Shown here piece after piece: positions 12,233 to 24,400 of a stretch of 64,000 nucleotides of DNA (position 1 is the first letter of the stretch; each line of letters starts with the position of its first letter). The stretch is taken from the NCBI RefSeq assembly GCF_003473485.1, contig NC_053044.1, forward strand, positions 35,840,091-35,904,090. The letters run 5' to 3'. Position numbers and translations under genes: made by a program. This DNA comes from Medicago truncatula (lineage: Eukaryota > Streptophyta > Magnoliopsida > Fabales > Fabaceae). Below the pieces are notes generated by a model. It did no database searches and was not told where the DNA came from. It saw only the letters and a list, made by a program, of their open reading frames with translations.

Positions 12233-12593
12233 GAGAGGTGTTTGTGATTGTGTGTGGGTGGGTTTAGGTGGAACTTTGTTGTGTGATGACGTGGTGTGTT
12301 TTGATTGGGTGGATTGAAGGAGGGTGATGAACTTTTGGAGTTTGATCTTTTGATGTGATACGCGTTTATAGGTGGAACACGAAAGTGATGCAAATTGACA
12401 ACAATAACTCCACTTTTTGACCTTTCAACACTCGTTTCGTTTACTAGTTTCCTTAAAACAAGAACACGCTACGCTAGTTTACTAGTGACAAAAAAAAATG
12501 ATAAGAGATAAGTCCCTAAAAACAAAAAAAATGTTGAGATTACATGAGGTAATAATAGTAGATGCTTATTGGTTTTGGCTAGTAGATGACTAA

Positions 12594-13580
12594 GGTCCCG
12601 TTTGGATTGGCTTATTTTGAGCTTATGTGGATTTATCTATTTCCATAAGCTTTTATAAAGGTGTTTGAGTAAATAAATAAAAATAGTTTATCATAGTTTC
12701 ATAAGCTGCTTATGCCATATTTTAATAAGCCTAAATTTTCAGCTTACCCTCCAGCTTAACAAAGAGCTTATGAATTTATGTAACCTCCTTCGATTCTCTC
12801 TGGATCCACTTTTTCCAAGCATATATTTTTTAATTTTTTTTTTAGAAAAAAAAATATATTTTAATTATAATGTTAGTTATCTTTGGTTGTGCATGAGTAA
12901 CAAAATTGCTATATAATTATCTTACTAAAGTAACACACGTAACTAAGATTTTTTTTTAAGGATGATTTTTATTATTTTTTTGTTACGTAACAAAATGAAA
13001 CTGAATAAAAAAAACAAACTTAACTTGTATTTTTTTGTAACAAAATGTACATTAATATCTATATATATATATATGTTAAGTTTACAATCATAATTTCTCA
13101 AGTTTATATTTATATTATTATACTTTTTTTTTAAAAGAAAGCTTATCATATATTATTATACTTGTGTATAATGATGTTTAGACTATTTATTTACACGTCG
13201 AATGTTAATTTTGTCTTATATGAATATTGATATTTTTTTAAGGACGAATTTTGATTATACTATATATATATAATTATAATTAATATATTATAATATTGTT
13301 TTTTACATCTTGATTAATTTTATCAAAAAAATCTTGATAATTGTGGTTCAGTTCTTTGATTTTTTTGTTAAATTAAAAATATTTAAAATTTCGACAATTG
13401 CTTATGTAATGTCACATCCAAACACTTCAATTTATGTAAGTACTTTTTAGTGTACATATCCAAACATAAATAGCTTATCAAGTATAAGAGCTTATGATGT
13501 AAGCTCTAATGTTATAAGCCCTAATGCTATAAACATCTATATAAGCTGTTTATCCAAACGTCATACAATTTGGGACGGAG
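12594..13580. repeat. Long imperfect inverted repeat (GTTTGGAT...AAGCTTAT family)
   Basis: The left arm reads GTCCCGTTTGGATTGGCTTA and has repeated TTATAAGC/AAGCTTAT words. The right arm, read on the other strand, gives GTTTGGATAAACAGCTTATA with the same words. At the extreme right, CAATTTGGGACGGAGG is the typical end of Stowaway-like elements (CTCCGTCCC). The centre is very AT-rich. Probably a large foldback MITE with a Stowaway end beside it; the exact ends were not fixed. Confidence 0.5.
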
Positions 13581-15575
13581 GAAATAATGTAGTACATTTT
13601 GTCATTATTGTATAAAAATGATGTTTGAACAACTATTTTACCATAAATTTTATGATAATTTTATCTTTCATATTTATATTATGTTCCCTTTCTTTCTCTC
13701 CATTACGTTAATCTTTTGATGATATTTCATATGTAATGACTTTGATTTCGTAAAATAGGTATTTTAAGTTTTTCTATTTAATATACGAATATTCTAAAAT
13801 TATTATATAATAAATATCTTAATTAAAGAATAACATCAAAATAGGAAAGATAATATATGTAAGGTTGTCTATTGTCCTATGAGAGATTTCCACTTGAAGG
13901 GACCCATCCCCGTAAATAATGGTAACATAACATGAGTTGAGGAGAAAAGTTAATTGAGATTTTGATCAATATTAATTAATAAAACGCATTGAATGTGTGT
14001 GATTTTGTTTTTGATCTACCTTATCACGCTAACATGTTTAGCTCAACTTACTTTGGTAGGTGGAAGAAACTCCCCTTAGAAAATCAGAAAATTTGTTAGG
14101 TAAGGTTTTGTCATAAAATAAAATAAAACAGACATTAGTAAAGTAGATACGTAACTGTGTTTAGAAATTTATACTTTTCAATCACGCCCAATTCTTGTAC
14201 TTATTATGTCATTACCAATTGCGTATTTGAATAGGTGCATGTTAAGATAAGCTCATACAATGGTTTTCAGGATTACTGGCTAAAAAAAATTGCATTACCG
14301 AAAGTTTACACATATACGTACGTATACACTATACTTAAAAGATCTTTAATTTAAATATAAAAAAAAATGAGGAACATGTTGGGTTTTGCGTCTGCGGTCC
14401 GCATCGTCTCCACAATATACCACACATCACTAAGAAAACAATTAGCTCGTGTTATCTTGTGTGTGCCATGCGTGTGTTTTTTTTAGAAAGGAATGGCACC
14501 GACTAGGACCAAAGGTATTATTATAACTTTTTGAAAAACTTTTGCTACCATATTATATTATTATGATCGTTATTCGTTAACAACACCTTCTAATATAATG
14601 TTGCTTATGATTTTAGGGGTATGTCTATACCTCACTTAGTCTCTTGTAGATCAGATGATAAGTTATGAATGAACTGGAACAGGTAATTAAAAAAATAAAG
14701 AAATATAAAAAAAAATACAACCTAGCTAGTCATCCCATAATGGACACTTGTCTCTATCTGATATTGGACTCCAATCTCCAAAGCACTACTACTATTGAAT
14801 ATTGATAATTGAGTTGAGAGCAAGTGCATGATGTGTCCAATGTGCTATTTTATCGGTATGTGTGTCGGGTTGTGATCAATGTTAAGGACCAAATAAGCAC
14901 TACCCCAGATGGAACTCTCAGCTCTCCATACCACAATTTCCACAAATGCAACTCATAGACATAGTATTATTCACCTATGGAAAACAATAGTATACTCAAA
15001 TCTCAATACGTCAATATATATACCATACTGGACACAGCACATAAATATCACTATCTATGTCAGTTGTACTGTGCCTGGTATAGCTATACATATGGTTTCA
15101 CTTTGGATTAACTTACTAAAAAATACACCCCACAGAATTATTTTAAATAGAAGTATGCAATGCAACTGCTATTGAAACATGACCACAAATTGACCGTAAT
15201 TATTGCAATATAAAAAAATTGTGATGTGATTACAACCATTATTGCAACAGAAATTTAAAATTATTTTTTCCCTTCTTTAAATTAGTTTTCTTCAAGAAAA
15301 AAAAAGTTAGATGAAGCTTTTTTTATTAAAAAAAAAAAAACTTAAATTGTAACTTGCAACTTAATCAAAATAGTACAAAAAACTAAAAATAAATAATACG
15401 ACAATGACTTGTCAATGAGGTTCAATAATATGTCTACATTCTAATGAACAATGCAGCCGCCACTTTTGTACTACTTAGAACATTTTACAATGGAATTCTC
15501 TTAATTGTGATTTTTCTCATAACACACTACTCATTTGTAATTTTTAGATATTATTAATTAGTATCAAATCTAGTG
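13581..15575. other. AT-rich intergenic DNA, no gene seen
   Basis: No supported gene. A plus-strand open frame at 14909-15175 has no recognisable domain and ordinary AT-rich composition. Confidence 0.4.
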
Positions 15576-16182
15576 ATATGCAGTTCACTCTTAATCAAGT
15601 GTTCATTGTAGAAGAAGTCATTCGTGCTATAAACCAAATGAAGTGTTTGGCTGCTACGGGTTCGGATGGATTCCCTGCTCTCTTCTTCTATTAAAACTAT
15701 TGGGATGGGATATCATTGGTAAAGATATCACAAACATGATTCTAATTGTGTTGAAGAATCCCTATAAAAATACTTTATTTGTCTAATCCCAAAAATAGAA
15801 AACCTGGTTAACCTTAATGATTTCAAGTCTATTTCTCTCTGCAAATGTAATCCTTAAATCGTCACAAAGGATCAAAATGTCCTCCTGAGATCATTAGTTA
15901 TAATCATAGCACTTTTATCCCAGGAAGACTATTCTCTCTCTAATTGCCCTTGATATTTTTCATCACATGAAACAGAATTGTAGGGTAAAAGAAGATTCAT
16001 TGAGATTAAGAGCGACAAGGCAAAAGTCTTTGATAGATAGGGTTGAGTGGATTTTCCTGATAAAAAAAACTCTTTTCTCTATGGATTTCCCTGTAAAGCT
16101 TACTACCACAATTATTTATTTGATAATGATTTCATGTGTAACTTTTATCAAGGCAATGGCTCAAGTTATACCAAATATATGA
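15576..16182 (+). pseudogene. Decayed LINE (non-LTR) reverse transcriptase fragment
   Basis: Broken frames on the plus strand carry successive LINE reverse transcriptase words: FTLNQVFIVEEVIRAINQMK, then LAATGSDGFPALF, then FKSISLC, then STFIPGRL, then DRVEWIFL and FSMDFPVKLTTTI. In intact plant LINEs these correspond to the PGPDGFP, FRPISL, AFIPGR and YDRVEW motifs of the palm and fingers. Several stop codons and frameshifts separate them and the YADD catalytic box is not present. The piece is a dead internal fragment of a larger element; no poly-A tail or target duplication was found. Confidence 0.8.
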
Positions 16183-18129
16183 TTTGTAACTTATTAATTT
16201 GGAGAAAACTTAACTACAATTCTTTAGGTGTTTTTCGTATGGTTCTTAACTAAAAATACATATATTTTTGGAGAGAAATGATATTTGAACAACCATTTTT
16301 TGACAACTTTTATGACAACTTTATCTCTCATACACACATTGTTCTTTTACTTTCTCTCTATTGCTTTGATATTTATGCCACTACCTAAATCTCTTTGTAT
16401 AATGTGGTTGTCCAATAAATTGTCACATGAAAAGGTTGTTCAAATAACATTTCTCTTTTTTGGATATAACAAATTTTTAAAAAATTATGGATTTGAGAAA
16501 ATTATTGTAAATTTAGTTAATAACCATAAAAAAAGTTTTCTCCTATTAATTCTTTATTTTCAAACACCCCATTCAACATTCTGCAGAAAAAAAAAAAAAA
16601 ATACTCATAACACCTTATTTTCTTTTTAATTTTATCAAATATTTTTCATTTGTTGACGAGGTTCAGCAATATATCTAAATTATCGGGAACACCGCAACGA
16701 CCACTTTGTATTACTTTTGTATCAAAAACGCAATTAAATTTGCTACCTTAGAATTTTTACATACAAAGCATTATACAATGAGTTTTATTCATTTGGCTCC
16801 GCTATACTATCCAATAAGTTTAGGACATCTGATTCTACGTACTACACAAAAGCCTAAGAAACTTTAAGGATGCTGATTCAAGCATACCAACAAATTAAAT
16901 GCATGTTCCTACTACTCTACCCAATCTTGAAGTATCTTGTAAAATAAGCAACACCTAAAGCTATTTACATTTGATTTGAGTAACACGTGCAATAGCCTTA
17001 GCAAAACATACTAAAACCACAATCGTTTGAAAATGCTGAGACAGCATACATAACCAGCACGTGTATTTCCCCGTTCCAAAGGAAAATATACACATTTTTA
17101 AGATAATATTTTTATATTTATTTTCTTAACAATATTCCGAGGACTCTCACTAATATTTTCCTATATTATAATCATAAGTGTTGAAAAAATCTTTTTTTTG
17201 TACATAGTCTTTGAAGAATCGTGGATAAACTTATCCGACAAACAATAAAAATTAGCCACGCAAACAAATTTTTAAATGGAGTCCAAATTAACTTGTGTGT
17301 ACCACTTATAAATTTTTTTATATAGATCGTTTTTATGGAATGTTTAGTTAATCACTCACAATTCTTAAAAACAATTTAAATTTCAAGTGTGAGTTTTGTC
17401 GCTAGACTCGTTACATCAAACTAAAATTTGCTCTAGAGTCTATAGCATAAAAAAAAAACTATACAATTTTAATTGCTACCTAGGAAAACAATATAAAAAA
17501 TGAGTTTTGTCAACTGTAAAATGTAGATAACTGTTGTATATTGAGACGCAGTAATGTAGATCTTGCATTGAGATCAATTATTGTTCTGGTAAATATCTAC
17601 CGTAATTGTATATGGTTCCATAAGTAGTTTCATACTTAATCCTTTTCACTATAAGTTTAATAATGTACTTGAGACCTCTGCCAAACAGCAGGTAAATTTT
17701 AGTTGCCTTTGAAATTTAGACTTATATTATGATATAACAAGCACTTGTGTGTGTTAGAAATTAGAACTAATGAAAATAACTTGTGACGGATTTATAAACT
17801 GTTTTTAACATATTTATACAAATCATTTAGGACAAATTATGAAAATAGTGTTACAGGTCACAACCATAATATATCAACTCTCAAAGAGTTTCAGTAGAAG
17901 GAACATACATTAAGATTGTAAAACTAAGTTATTCTAACATGTATTTCATATGATTTTCTTGTAAAAAGAAATACACACAAGATTTCCTACTCACACAGAC
18001 TTGTAAGCAATTAAATAGAAAAGGTGATGCTCACTCAATAACTATAATCCGCATCCTAACAAAATGGTTTACATAGAAATTTGAGGGATCATCTCAAACA
18101 ATGTAGTGATACATAACAATCAAGAAGAA
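16183..18129. other. Intergenic DNA; right part shared with the second PLAC8 copy
   Basis: 16183-17040 is AT-rich with no gene recognised. From about 17045 the sequence (CATAACCAGCACGTGT onward) is repeated at about 28749, so this is the 3' side of the tandem PLAC8 duplication. 17900-18129 is probably 3' UTR of the PLAC8 gene. Confidence 0.5.
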
Positions 18130-19668
18130 TCATTTCCCTCTTTTGCTTTCAGAGAATAAGGTAGGAGCTTCTCTTTGTATTAATAATGCTATTGGTGGAT
18201 TCATCGTTTCATCTTTACGTCGTTCAAGAGAAGAACTTGTGTCGGATTTGCTTGATACTACGTCTTGTCCAGCCAAACATGAAACCGAAGATTGATCGCG
18301 AGTATCAATTTCTTTCATGGATAACTTATCTTCCAAGATATCATAACTATTCCCAGTCCTGGCTTCTTGAGCAAGAGAGCACCAACAGCAGCATAACCAA
18401 AGTGTGCAATCAGAAAGTGATGGTTTTCCAAAACAGAATTTATAGGCAGGCAAATTGAACCTCTTTCTCATTTGAATCCTCCAAAATCCACCATAAAGTA
18501 AACCACAAAAACTAAGAATGATTCCAAAAGCTACTAGTGTTTGTCTAACATTGTCATCATCAATTCTAACAGAAGCCAATACAAATATCCAAAAGGGAGC
18601 CATACAAAACAGCATAAATGTAGCTATATGAACATACATGTTCCCAAATCCAAGTCTCTCCATGTTCCATCCAAACGCACAAAAAGGGCAGAAAAGTGAG
18701 AGATATGATAATGATAGATCATTCCAAATGTCAAGTATTCCTCCACTCCATTTCGGTCTATTTTCTATAATACCTCCTTGTTGATCTTTAGATGCAAATG
18801 CATATTTTTTCTCGAATGGTTTCTCTCTAACTTGAACCTGTGATTCTTCATCTATCTCACAATCATAGTCCTTACCAAGTGGACTAAGAATAGTGTACAA
18901 TCCAGCTATTGCCGGTGCTGCAATTGCAATGGATATAGTAATTCCAACTCCAATGGCTGGTCTCTCAGATCTTTTATATCCTAAATTTAGACTACAAAGT
19001 GCATATTGAGCAAAACAGTTAACATGAAGGAGAATAACAACTACCATCATATGTGCCCATTCATGAGGCTTATAAGTACCATTTTTGCAGTAAATCATCC
19101 TAAGTGCAGAAACATCATTTGGTGTCCATCTACACAAAAGAACAAGATGGTGGAACCTCTTTGGATGAAGATACAAACACATTAGTGTAAAGAGAGCATT
19201 TAGTATTTGGTTATTTATTTCAAACCATGTATTCCTCTCAGACTTTTTTTTTAGCACATTATTCAACATTCCTGTCATGACCAAGAACAGAATCGCTCCC
19301 GATACAGCGACACACACTATCCACGCGAAAAGGGCCATGTTCATTGGGTTTTCGATCCATTCCATGCATATTTTCTTGACTGAATTCCATTCAAGTTTCT
19401 GAGCAAACATCGTACTGAAACGCGACTTTAGGCTATCAGAACGCGGAGAAGGCACAGACTGTGAAATTTGGTCCTTTTCAATAACAAGTTCCTTGAATTT
19501 GGCAGATGCAGAACCGAATTTGAGAAACTCTCTTTGAGGATTTTCATTGCTCGGAAATGTTTGTGTAGGAGTTGAAATATCTACAGAAGCAAACTCCTTC
19601 ACTTGACTCCCTTTAGATTCTTCAATTTCATCTTGGTGATTTGTGATACCATTTTCAACTGAAATCAT
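18130..19668 (-). CDS. PLAC8 / DUF2985 multi-pass membrane protein, copy 1
   Basis: A single open frame of 512 residues starts MISVENGITN. Residues 1-105 are hydrophilic and Ser/Glu-rich. A first membrane helix lies at about 109-135 (AWIVCVAVSGAILFLVMTGM), then a DUF2985-type region with PKRFHHLVLLCRW and two further hydrophobic stretches. The PLAC8 domain begins near residue 327 (FCPFCAFGWNMERLGFGN) and contains two long hydrophobic stretches and the CCCxC signature LCCCWCSLAQEART at about 426-430. The tail is hydrophilic and low-complexity. Plant PLAC8 proteins are plasma-membrane proteins linked to cell number, organ size or cation/metal transport; the longer DUF2985 subgroup is uncharacterised. 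No intron is needed. Its paralogue lies at 29857-31353. A copia element sits about 0.2 kb upstream of the start codon and may have changed its regulation. Confidence 0.92.
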   Translation of the reverse strand: MISVENGITNHQDEIEESKGSQVKEFASVDISTPTQTFPSNENPQREFLKFGSASAKFKELVIEKDQISQSVPSPRSDSLKSRFSTMFAQKLEWNSVKKICMEWIENPMNMALFAWIVCVAVSGAILFLVMTGMLNNVLKKKSERNTWFEINNQILNALFTLMCLYLHPKRFHHLVLLCRWTPNDVSALRMIYCKNGTYKPHEWAHMMVVVILLHVNCFAQYALCSLNLGYKRSERPAIGVGITISIAIAAPAIAGLYTILSPLGKDYDCEIDEESQVQVREKPFEKKYAFASKDQQGGIIENRPKWSGGILDIWNDLSLSYLSLFCPFCAFGWNMERLGFGNMYVHIATFMLFCMAPFWIFVLASVRIDDDNVRQTLVAFGIILSFCGLLYGGFWRIQMRKRFNLPAYKFCFGKPSLSDCTLWLCCCWCSLAQEARTGNSYDILEDKLSMKEIDTRDQSSVSCLAGQDVVSSKSDTSSSLERRKDETMNPPIALLIQREAPTLFSESKRGK

Positions 19669-19875
19669 TCTGATACTTAACTTTGAGCTTTCACAATCAG
19701 AATCTGAACTATACCACTAATGGTATAGTTATAGAAGGATTACTGCAAAGATATAACATTAAGATCTGTAGTAAGTTTTCAAATCCATAATAACATAACA
19801 AGTTTTCAGCATGAGGAAAAAAATATCCAAGTTCCAAGCAAATTAAGATCAAGAAACAGAAGTGACAGAACTAAT

Positions 19876-20179
19876 TATTAGCGCAGCTATGGTTTCTTCT
19901 CATACAAGCAATCAGAAATTAGGGTTTCTAATGAAGAAGATGAAGTTGGTTATGGTGGTTAGGGTTTGTTATAGATTGATGAGAGAGAGAGAGAGAGGGA
20001 ATAGTATTGAAAGTTGTTATTCACATTGGATTATGAAAAGTGAGTTACAAGTAAGTATATATACAATGACTTAGAGAGCAAGTCTCTTGTAACTACCTAA
20101 CAAGCTTATCCAAACAAAACAAACTACAGTCTTAAGCACTTGCTAATCATGATTATGGATTAAAACACACAAACTAATA
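19876..20179 (-). repeat. Copia 3' LTR
   Basis: Matches 25585-25882 nearly throughout. Starts TATTAGCGCAGC and ends CAAACTAATA on the plus strand. The ends TATTAG/CTAATA are a short inverted repeat as expected for LTRs. Contains a (GA)n run at about 19981. Confidence 0.92.
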
Positions 20180-20221
20180 CACTCCTCTTAATCCATAATC
20201 CTAACATTCTATCAGACCTAA

Positions 20222-21363
20222 TGATAGAATTTTGGCAAGTGTACCAAATACTATCGAAGTAGTAAAAATATCGTTCCACAAGGACTGGTTTTAATCTCAA
20301 TAATTCAATTACGTTGTAACTTAAGAAGTATAAAAGTTCTTTTAATTTGCCGCTAGGCAGTTGATTGATTTGTTTGCATAAGCAATAACAGAAAATAAAG
20401 ATTGGTTTAAAGAATAAGAGAGAGATGAGTTTAAGTCTTTCGAATCATCTATGTTTCCCTAATTGGTATACTGCATCTATTATTGTGAAAGAATCACTAT
20501 CTTACGATAGTTAACAAAATAGTCCTAATCAATCCCTTGAGTTAGGACCCTCTTCTAGGGTTACAGCCCCTAATTCCTTAGGTGGTCTAATAACCTTTGA
20601 AGGTTTAAGCACGTTAACCTAATATCACTAACAAACGATTATCCATTCCTAGACTAACCATGTTTATTAGAACAATTCAATTAGGTCTAAGTCGAAAGCT
20701 ATGGTCAGTAGTCATTCGTTCTCACTAAATCATATTTATATTTGATCAGGATACAAAAAGCATTAAGAACAATTGAATTGAATAAAAACTAGATTATCAT
20801 TCACAAATAATAGAGTTTCACAGCAACATGGTTCAATTAGGGATACAAAGAATCATCTCAGACCTAACCTCTAATGGATTTAGCTACTCATAATGGTGTT
20901 TACAAATAACTTAATCATTAGAGGAATCAATACATACATGAACTGGTAAAAGAGTGAAGAAATCGCCCTTCTCGCCGTCTTGTAGTCTCAAAATCGCACT
21001 TTGCTCTCTCCAAATCGTAACCCTTGTTTTCAGAATAGTCTTCAGCTTAAATAGGCACAGAATTTCGCCTAAAATCGTGGCACGATTTAAGTAAATCGTG
21101 GCACGATTCTCTTTGAATCGCAAATTACTGAATTAGGGTTTCCTCCAATCGTGTCACGATTCTGCTATCGTAACACGATTTCTTCAATGTCGAAACTGGA
21201 TTTGGTCTTCTCAAATCGTGGCACGTTTTCTGGAAATCGTGACACGATTTGCTTCTTTGCATTTTCTACAGAATTTCTGCTTTTCTTGCTGCATAAGTTG
21301 CTTTGTGAACTCCAAAATGTGATAAAAAGTACATAAAAATTACGTAATGACAAGATGTCATCA
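20222..21363. mobile_element. Nested TG..CA element (solo-LTR-like), target duplication CCTAA
   Basis: Exact 5-bp repeats CCTAA at 20217-20221 and 21364-21368 flank it. It begins TGATAGAATTTTGGCAAGTG and ends ATGTCATCA. TG..CA ends with a 5-bp duplication are those of an LTR, so a solo LTR is the best reading; there is no coding region. The start (GCAAGTGTACCAAATACTA, then CGAAGTAGTA, then ATCGTTCCACAAGGACTGG) is clearly related to the start of 56484-57706. Near the right end lies an array of palindromes of the form ATCGTGNCACGAT (21062-21250). It interrupts the region between RNase H and the 3' LTR of the copia element. Confidence 0.85.
21062..21250. repeat. Array of ATCGTGNCACGAT palindromes
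   Basis: At least five near-identical 13-14 bp palindromes occur in 190 bp, with the middle base pair varying (GGC, GAC, GTC, AAC). An intervening copy is partial (ATCGTGGCACGTTT). Such arrays could form hairpins in the transcript. The sister element at 56484-57706 has GGCACGGCCGTGCC palindromes in the equivalent position. Confidence 0.8.
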
Positions 21364-21424
21364 CCTAACTTGTCCCTGAAGCAAGTGAACCTGTCAATCT
21401 TCAATGCTTTTGTGAAACCATCTG

Positions 21425-24400
21425 CTAGCTGAGCTTCATGGGACAGTACACCACTTCAATCATTCCTTTTGTCATTTGTTCTCCTATGAAGTGAAACCTA
21501 GTTTCAATGTGTTTACTCCTGCCATGTGCTATTGGATTCTCTGCCATATTTATAGCAGATATGTTGTCAATCTTTAGCTTCAGTGGTTTCTTTACTTCAC
21601 AGTTGAGTTCCTTTATCACATTGTCAAGCCAAATTGCTTGACATGCTGCAAATGTGCCTGCAATGTACTCAGCCTCACATGATGATAGAGCAGTGATTGG
21701 TTGTCTCTTAGTGCACCATGAAATTGCAGCATCATTGAATTTGAATAGGCAGCCAGAAGTACTTCTCCTATCCATTCTATCTCCACACCGGTCTGAATCA
21801 GAGTATCCCTCTAGCTTAGACTCTCCTTTCTTGTTAGTAGCTGGAAACATCGTGCCAAACTTCAGGGTTCCTGCCTCTCCTTTCTTGTTAGTAGCTGGAA
21901 ACATCAGGGCAAACTTCAGGGTTCCTTTCACATATCTCAGTATTCTTTTAGCTACAGTGAGATGAGATTTCCTTGGATCATTCATGAACCTACCGATGAT
22001 ACTTACTGCAAAGGATATATCTGGTTTGTTGTTGCATAAGTACATCAATGATCCCACTATCTGTTTGAATTCAGTAGGTTTTACTCTTTCTTCATTAGTA
22101 CACTCATCCAACTTAGCATTTGTTTCAGATGGATTCGATGCAATGTTGCAGTCAATCATTTGAAACCTTTCAAGCAGTTCCCCAATGTACTTTTGTTGAT
22201 GCATCACTATGCTTGAATTGCTAGTTTTGAATTCTAATCCAAGGAAATATGATAGTCTTCCTAAATAAGTCATTTCAAATTCACACTGCATAGTGTGTTT
22301 GAACTTCTCAATCTCACTTTGATTACTTCCAGTTACCAATAGGTCATCTACATATAAGCATATCACAGTTATGTTCTATTCATTCAGTTTCTGAACATAT
22401 ATTCCATACTCAGCTTTGCATTTCTTGAAACCAATTTGAAGTAGGAACTGATCAATCCTCTTGTTCCATGCTCTAGGTGTTTGTTTCAAGCCATAAAGTG
22501 CTTTGTGTAACTTGTACACCACATGCTCCTTCCCTTTTACTTCAAATTCAGGTGGTTGTGTAACATACATATCTTCTTCTAATGGTCCATTCAGAAATGC
22601 AGACTTAACATCTATATGAGATAATGACCAATTCTTGCTACAGGCCAGTGCCACCACCAATCTTATAGTTTCTAATTTAGCTACTGGAGCAAATACCTCA
22701 TTATAGTCAACACCATATCTCTATAAGAAACCTCTGGCAACCAATCTGGCTTTGTATTTGGAAAATGATTCATCAGGATTCAATTTCACTTTGAAAATCC
22801 ATTTAACATCAATGGTTTTCTTCTTATCATGTAACTCATCTAGGTTCCACGTGTTATTCTTCTCAATAGTCTTGATTTCTTCAATCATAGCTTTCCTCCA
22901 TACTTCATTTTGAATTGCTTCTTTGTAATTAAGAGGTTATGCATTAGCTAATAAAGCAAAATGAATGAGTTCACCTTCATCATTTACTGCACTATCAGGC
23001 AATATCAAACAATCTTCTAATCTACTTGGATCTTGCCTATTCCCTTGTGGTCTTATAACTAGATGTGTAACTTGTTCATCTTCAGATTCAACAAAAGTCT
23101 CGGTTTCATTTTGAATTTCTTCCATATCTTCATTAGATGCTTCACTTTGATCTGATTCAGTGAAAATAAGAAATGTGAGTTCAGATTTCTTATTTCAGTG
23201 TTGGTCTCCCATTTCCATACTTCATTTTCATCTACTATCACATCCATGCTCATATGAACTTTCTTACTTATTGGATCATACAATTTGTATGCTCCAGTTG
23301 AGTGATATCCAAGTAAAATCATCTTCTCACTCTTATCATCTAGTTTGCTTCTCTTTGCATCTGGAATGTGTTTATAACAGATTGAACCAAACACCTTCAA
23401 ATGTTTGACACTTGGTTTTCTTCCACTCCAAGCTTCTTCTAGAACTTTTTTCTTCAGTTTCTTAGTTGGACATTTGTTCAAAATGTAAGTAGCAGTACTG
23501 ACTGCTTCTCCCCAAAACATATGTGGCATATTTTTCTGTTTTAACATGCTTCTGGCCATTTCAAGGATAGTTTTTTTCCTCCTTTCTGCTAAACCATTGT
23601 GTTGAGGAGTATAGGGAGATGTAACTTCATGAGATATACCTTCATCGTTGCAGAATTCTTCAAAACTCTTAGAGGTATACTCTCCACCACCATCAGTTCT
23701 CAAGATCTTAATTGATTTTTCACTTTCTTTCTCAACTAAGATCTTAAATTTCTTGAATACTTCTAAAGCTTCACTCTTAAGCTTGATGGTGTATAACCAA
23801 AGCATCTTGGTATGATCATCTACAAAAGTGATAAAGTACTTGCTTCCACCTAGTGTAGGTATCTCAAATGGACCACAAATATCAGAATGTATTACTTCCA
23901 GTCTAGTTTTTGATCTTTTGGGTTTCTCAGGCACAAAAGGAAGCCTACTTTGTTTACCCTTCAAACATATTTCACAAGTTTTCTTTTATGTGCATCTAAA
24001 ACTGGTAAGCCAGATACTAAATTCTTAGTGCTCAGATAGGATAAGCTCCTAAAATTTAGATGACCATACCTCATATGCCATAACCAGTTTGAATCTTCAT
24101 CAGTAGCAGCTGACATACACATATCTCTAGCATTTTGAATGCTGCACAAGAAGGTTCTACTCTTTGTCAGCTTTGACTTTAGTACCAGATTATCTTGTTT
24201 ATCATATAGATACAAGATATTGCCTTGCATAGTGACTGAAAACCCTTTCTCAATCAATTGTCTAATACTTAATAGATTGCATTTCATTCCTAGAACAAGT
24301 AACACTTTCTCAATTGGTGCCTTTCTTCCATCTTTCATTTTTATAGCTATGTCACCAATTCCTTCTGACACAAGATTCCTGCTATCTGCGAGCCTAACAT

